A stretch of DNA of 64,000 bases, from the NCBI RefSeq assembly GCF_003254395.2, contig NC_037652.1, positions 6,271,501 to 6,335,500 on the forward strand. Reading direction: 5' to 3'. Every line of letters begins with the position of its first letter. Within the stretch, counting starts at the first letter, position 1. The notes below the pieces were generated by a model that made no database searches, was not told where the DNA came from, and worked only from the letters and a program-made list of their open reading frames with translations. This stretch comes from Apis mellifera. Taxonomy: Eukaryota > Arthropoda > Insecta > Hymenoptera > Apidae. Shown here piece after piece: positions 61,401-64,000 of the stretch. The translations under genes were made by a program, and so were the position numbers.

Positions 61401-62323
61401 AATTTTTCGATCGTATATATCTTACATTCAGGGGAACAGGAATTGAGCACGTATGTCGAGAAAGATGGTCGCTTGAATGATAATGATTCGTGTCGATTCG
61501 TGAGAAAAAAAAGTAACCTGTAATAGATATTCGTCAGGAAGAAGTGTCGCCACCATCGATCCGTAACGAAATTACGGATTTCATCAACCTTGTTCCCTTG
61601 GGGGGAGGGCGGAAGCGGTGGTAGTCAGCTGTTTGAAAACGTTCAATATTTATTGTAAGATACGCGTATATATACATATATATATATATACACAGCAATC
61701 GTTTTGAAAGTTAATTCTTCGTCGATAAAAAAAGAAATGTTAAATGATAACAATAAAAAATATCAACAATGATTCAAATATTCCAGATGCAATGGGTCGA
61801 ATGATTCGCAATTCAATTTTTTTTTTCCCCCTCAACGTTTGCCTTTTCAAAGATATGGGAAAAGGGTCATCGATTTTCTCTCTCTCTCTTTTTTTTTTCT
61901 TTCATCATATTCAATTTCGCAGAATGAATTTTCATTCCTGCTCGGAAATATAAACGTGATGTATAGTAAATGTGATTGCCCCTTGATATGCCGGCAACTA
62001 ATTTTCGTGAAACGCATCCGGTGTTTACCAAGGTAGCAATAGAAATTCCTATTTTCACCCCCAAATTGATTGCGTTCATTGCGAAAAGCGCTGGAATTCG
62101 GAAGAGGGGGGGGGAGGACGAGATGGAGCGGGCTCCAATCGGCCGAGAAGGAGCGGGGGGAGGGGAAAAAAAGCGAAGAGGCTCGATCTTGACGCCGCAT
62201 TTGTTCCCGTACAACAGCACAACAGCATCGAAACTTACTTCCGATAGACTCTCAAAATTCACGGTTTACGCAATATAATTTATCCGATACAATCCCTGTT
62301 GAAAAAATCAATCAAAATTCATC
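55492..62323. other. Long gap without recognisable genes
   Basis: Patchy composition: CpG-richer islands near 56.2-56.7, 57.3-58.0, 58.2-58.7 and 59.3-60.0 kb sit in AT-rich DNA. Open frames up to about 130-200 codons occur in the islands, but none shows a domain, signal peptide or splice-supported continuation. A GA-rich run lies at 58,357-58,405, and a TA run near 61,665-61,691. An untranslated leader exon or promoter of the downstream Cys-rich gene may lie at the right end. Confidence 0.5.
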
Positions 62324-63794
62324 ATGTGTGACCATTGCGCGTAAGTGGCGGAGCGAATAATAAATACGATCGAGAGAGAGAGAGAGAGAGAGAAAGAGAG
62401 ACGAGTGGGGAAAATTCGGCCGATTATTAAAAATCCGTTTCCGTTTGTTTTTTCCGCAGAAAAGTTACGAGTCAGAAGGGATACGCGGGCCAGGTGACGT
62501 GTAAATGCGAGCAGTGAGTAGAACATTTTCGTTAACATAAAACATAATGTTTTCGTTTCATCGATACCCACTACTACATCCTAACGACAACAACAATAAT
62601 AATAATAATAATGACGATGATGTTAATAATAATTTCGTGTCATATTTCGTAACGCAGCGGTGACAAGAGGATGGGCGAACTCAAGGAAAGGGACTTTGGA
62701 GGATGTTGCTCGAGGAAGTATGATATCCAATATTCTTCCTCTTCTTCTTCATTTCTTCTTCTTTTTTTTTTTCTTCGTCTCTCAATATCGTACGCACAAT
62801 TTTTGTTTTCTTGTGAAAAAAATAAATAAATAAATAAATCCGACGCATCCGACCTGTATGGCCGCCAGCATAACGAGAAAAAGAAAAAAGAAAAAAGAGA
62901 GAGAGAGAAAACGAAGAAACGGGTGTGAGGGGAGGGGGAATGGATGCAGGAGGAGGAGGAAGGAGGGAAGGGAGTACTATAAAGCATTGATTTTAAACGT
63001 ATGATGAGAGATAATTAACGGGGAGGACCTTCAGGTGGAGATAGTTGATAATCAGACACTTTAATAGCAGCATTCGTTTAATCGAATTTAATAACCGACT
63101 GAATGTGCAGAGAGAGAGTAACAGTGGGCGGATGTTGCGGTTCCAAATGCTGCTCCGGATTGCAGGAGGAAGGAGGGTGTTGTACCGGAGGTACGCCAGA
63201 GAGGGAACCGAAATTTTGTTGCAGCCCTGAAAACTAACCGAGTTTCCTCCTAAGGAAGCCTTTAAGAAAGCTGGCTTCAAAGGGAACGAGGCAACCGGTA
63301 AACATTATAAGCGTTAAGCCCCGGGCTGGGCGGCCATATAGGGACACGGTAACAGTTCCAAAGGGAATTCGTTGAATTTATTACGCCATTACTCCGTTCG
63401 TTCACCGTTCGATTCTTTCCTTTCGATACGGATCCGATGGAAATAATACACATACTCACGAAGAAATTCCTCGCGAGAAAAGGGAGAAGAAGAAAAAAAA
63501 AAAAAAAAAAAGAAAATAGTTCTTCCTTCCTTTCCCCTTCGAGAACGGAATTTTGGTCGAGAACGGGATTATTTTATATATATATTGCGTCGCAACTTTT
63601 AAGGGGGAGGGAAGGGAGGGAATTTAGAGATGATTTGTTTTTTTTTTTTTGCGAAAGTCAATACGTCCAATTCCATCCATTTTTTTTTCAGAGCGAGAGA
63701 GACGGCAGGTGGTTGCTGCTTGTCCGGTTGCTGCAAGGATAAAGGGAAGAAGGAACCGGAACCGGTCTCGAGATGCTGTGCCGAGCGAAAATGA
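62324..63794 (+). CDS. Small cysteine-rich protein (77 residues, 12 Cys)
   Basis: Four short exons (62324-62340, 62460-62513, 62658-62717, 63692-63794) with GT-AG borders. All three introns fall in phase 2, so the two middle exons (54 and 60 bases) are symmetrical. The protein starts MCDHCAKV, contains TCKC, then four Cys-Cys pairs (GGCCSRK, GGCCLSGCCKD, SRCCAERK), and ends in AERK. It has 12 cysteines, many Lys/Arg, almost no apolar segment and no signal peptide. It could be a metal-binding (metallothionein-like) or multiply palmitoylated membrane-attached protein. These are inferences from Cys density and pairing; I do not recognise the family. The start was chosen because the exon ends at a perfect GTAAGT donor. 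Further untranslated exons upstream are possible. Confidence 0.65.
62371..62401. repeat. (GA)n repeat in intron 1 of the Cys-rich gene
   Basis: About 12 GA units plus interrupted copies, 30 bases after the 5' splice site. Confidence 0.9.
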
Positions 63795-63868
63795 AAAACA
63801 CTTTTCATTTTTGATTAAAATTCTGTAGTATCGCAGTATCATTCGATGTAATTTCACACTCTTGATAT

Positions 63869-63874
63869 AATAAA
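63869..63874 (+). promoter_or_regulatory. Polyadenylation signal, Cys-rich gene
   Basis: AATAAA 75 bases after the stop codon, well placed to end the transcript of the 77-residue gene. Confidence 0.65.
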
Positions 63875-64000
63875 CGAATTCTTTCAAATTACACACACAC
63901 ACGTCTCGTCGAATGCATAAGAGTGAATGAAACACGCGTTAATGATAAGGATAGAGAAAGAGAGAAAGAGTCGTCTACTCGAAAGTATTATTTTCTCTTT

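Noticed and set aside
1..64000. tRNA, rRNA, CRISPR and transposase sequences
   Set aside because: I looked for box-like tRNA motifs, spaced direct repeats and transposase-like frames and saw none that hold up. tRNAscan-SE and RepeatMasker would be decisive.

Overview
The window looks like nuclear DNA of a hymenopteran insect, most likely a bee (Apis or a near relative). Spliced genes have short GT-AG introns, intergenic DNA is AT-rich, CpG is not depleted, and TA, GA, TTC and ATT microsatellites are abundant. There is an insect-type ADAR and a classic six-cysteine odorant-binding protein. The species call is inference; no database was searched.

Layout. Positions 1-25,150 are moderately GC/CpG-rich and full of purine/pyrimidine low-complexity tracts. 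I found no exon there that I can defend, so it is probably intergenic, intronic or regulatory DNA of a gene outside the window. After an AT-rich transition (25,150-26,700) comes a compact gene block: NRBF2-like (+, 26,715-27,848), a doubtful antisense ORF (-, 28,438-28,938), a divergent six-exon alpha-tubulin (+, 28,911-30,928), a two-exon gene with a clear TATA/Inr promoter that encodes a 71-residue protein I do not recognise (+, 34,359-34,906), and an eleven-exon MFSD6-type transporter (+, 37,481-41,577). About 7 kb of AT-rich DNA separates it from ADAR, which is transcribed toward it (-, 48,652-51,393). An unrecognised three-exon gene (-, 52,047-52,978) and a five-exon odorant-binding protein gene (+, 54,609-55,383) follow. 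After 7 kb without a recognisable gene, a four-exon gene encoding a 77-residue protein with 12 cysteines (+, 62,324-63,794) closes the window.

All exon joins were made by hand. I required GT-AG borders, matching phase and a total coding length divisible by three. Those conditions hold for NRBF2, tubulin, MFSD6, ADAR (two alternative starts), the 200-residue gene, the OBP and the Cys-rich gene.

The genes do not form one pathway. NRBF2 belongs to autophagy initiation, tubulin to the cytoskeleton, MFSD6 to membrane transport, ADAR to A-to-I RNA editing and the OBP to chemosensory or carrier function. The observations most worth a second look are the Cys-rich protein built from phase-2 exons, the alternative ADAR N-termini, the divergent tubulin, and the two unrecognised small genes.
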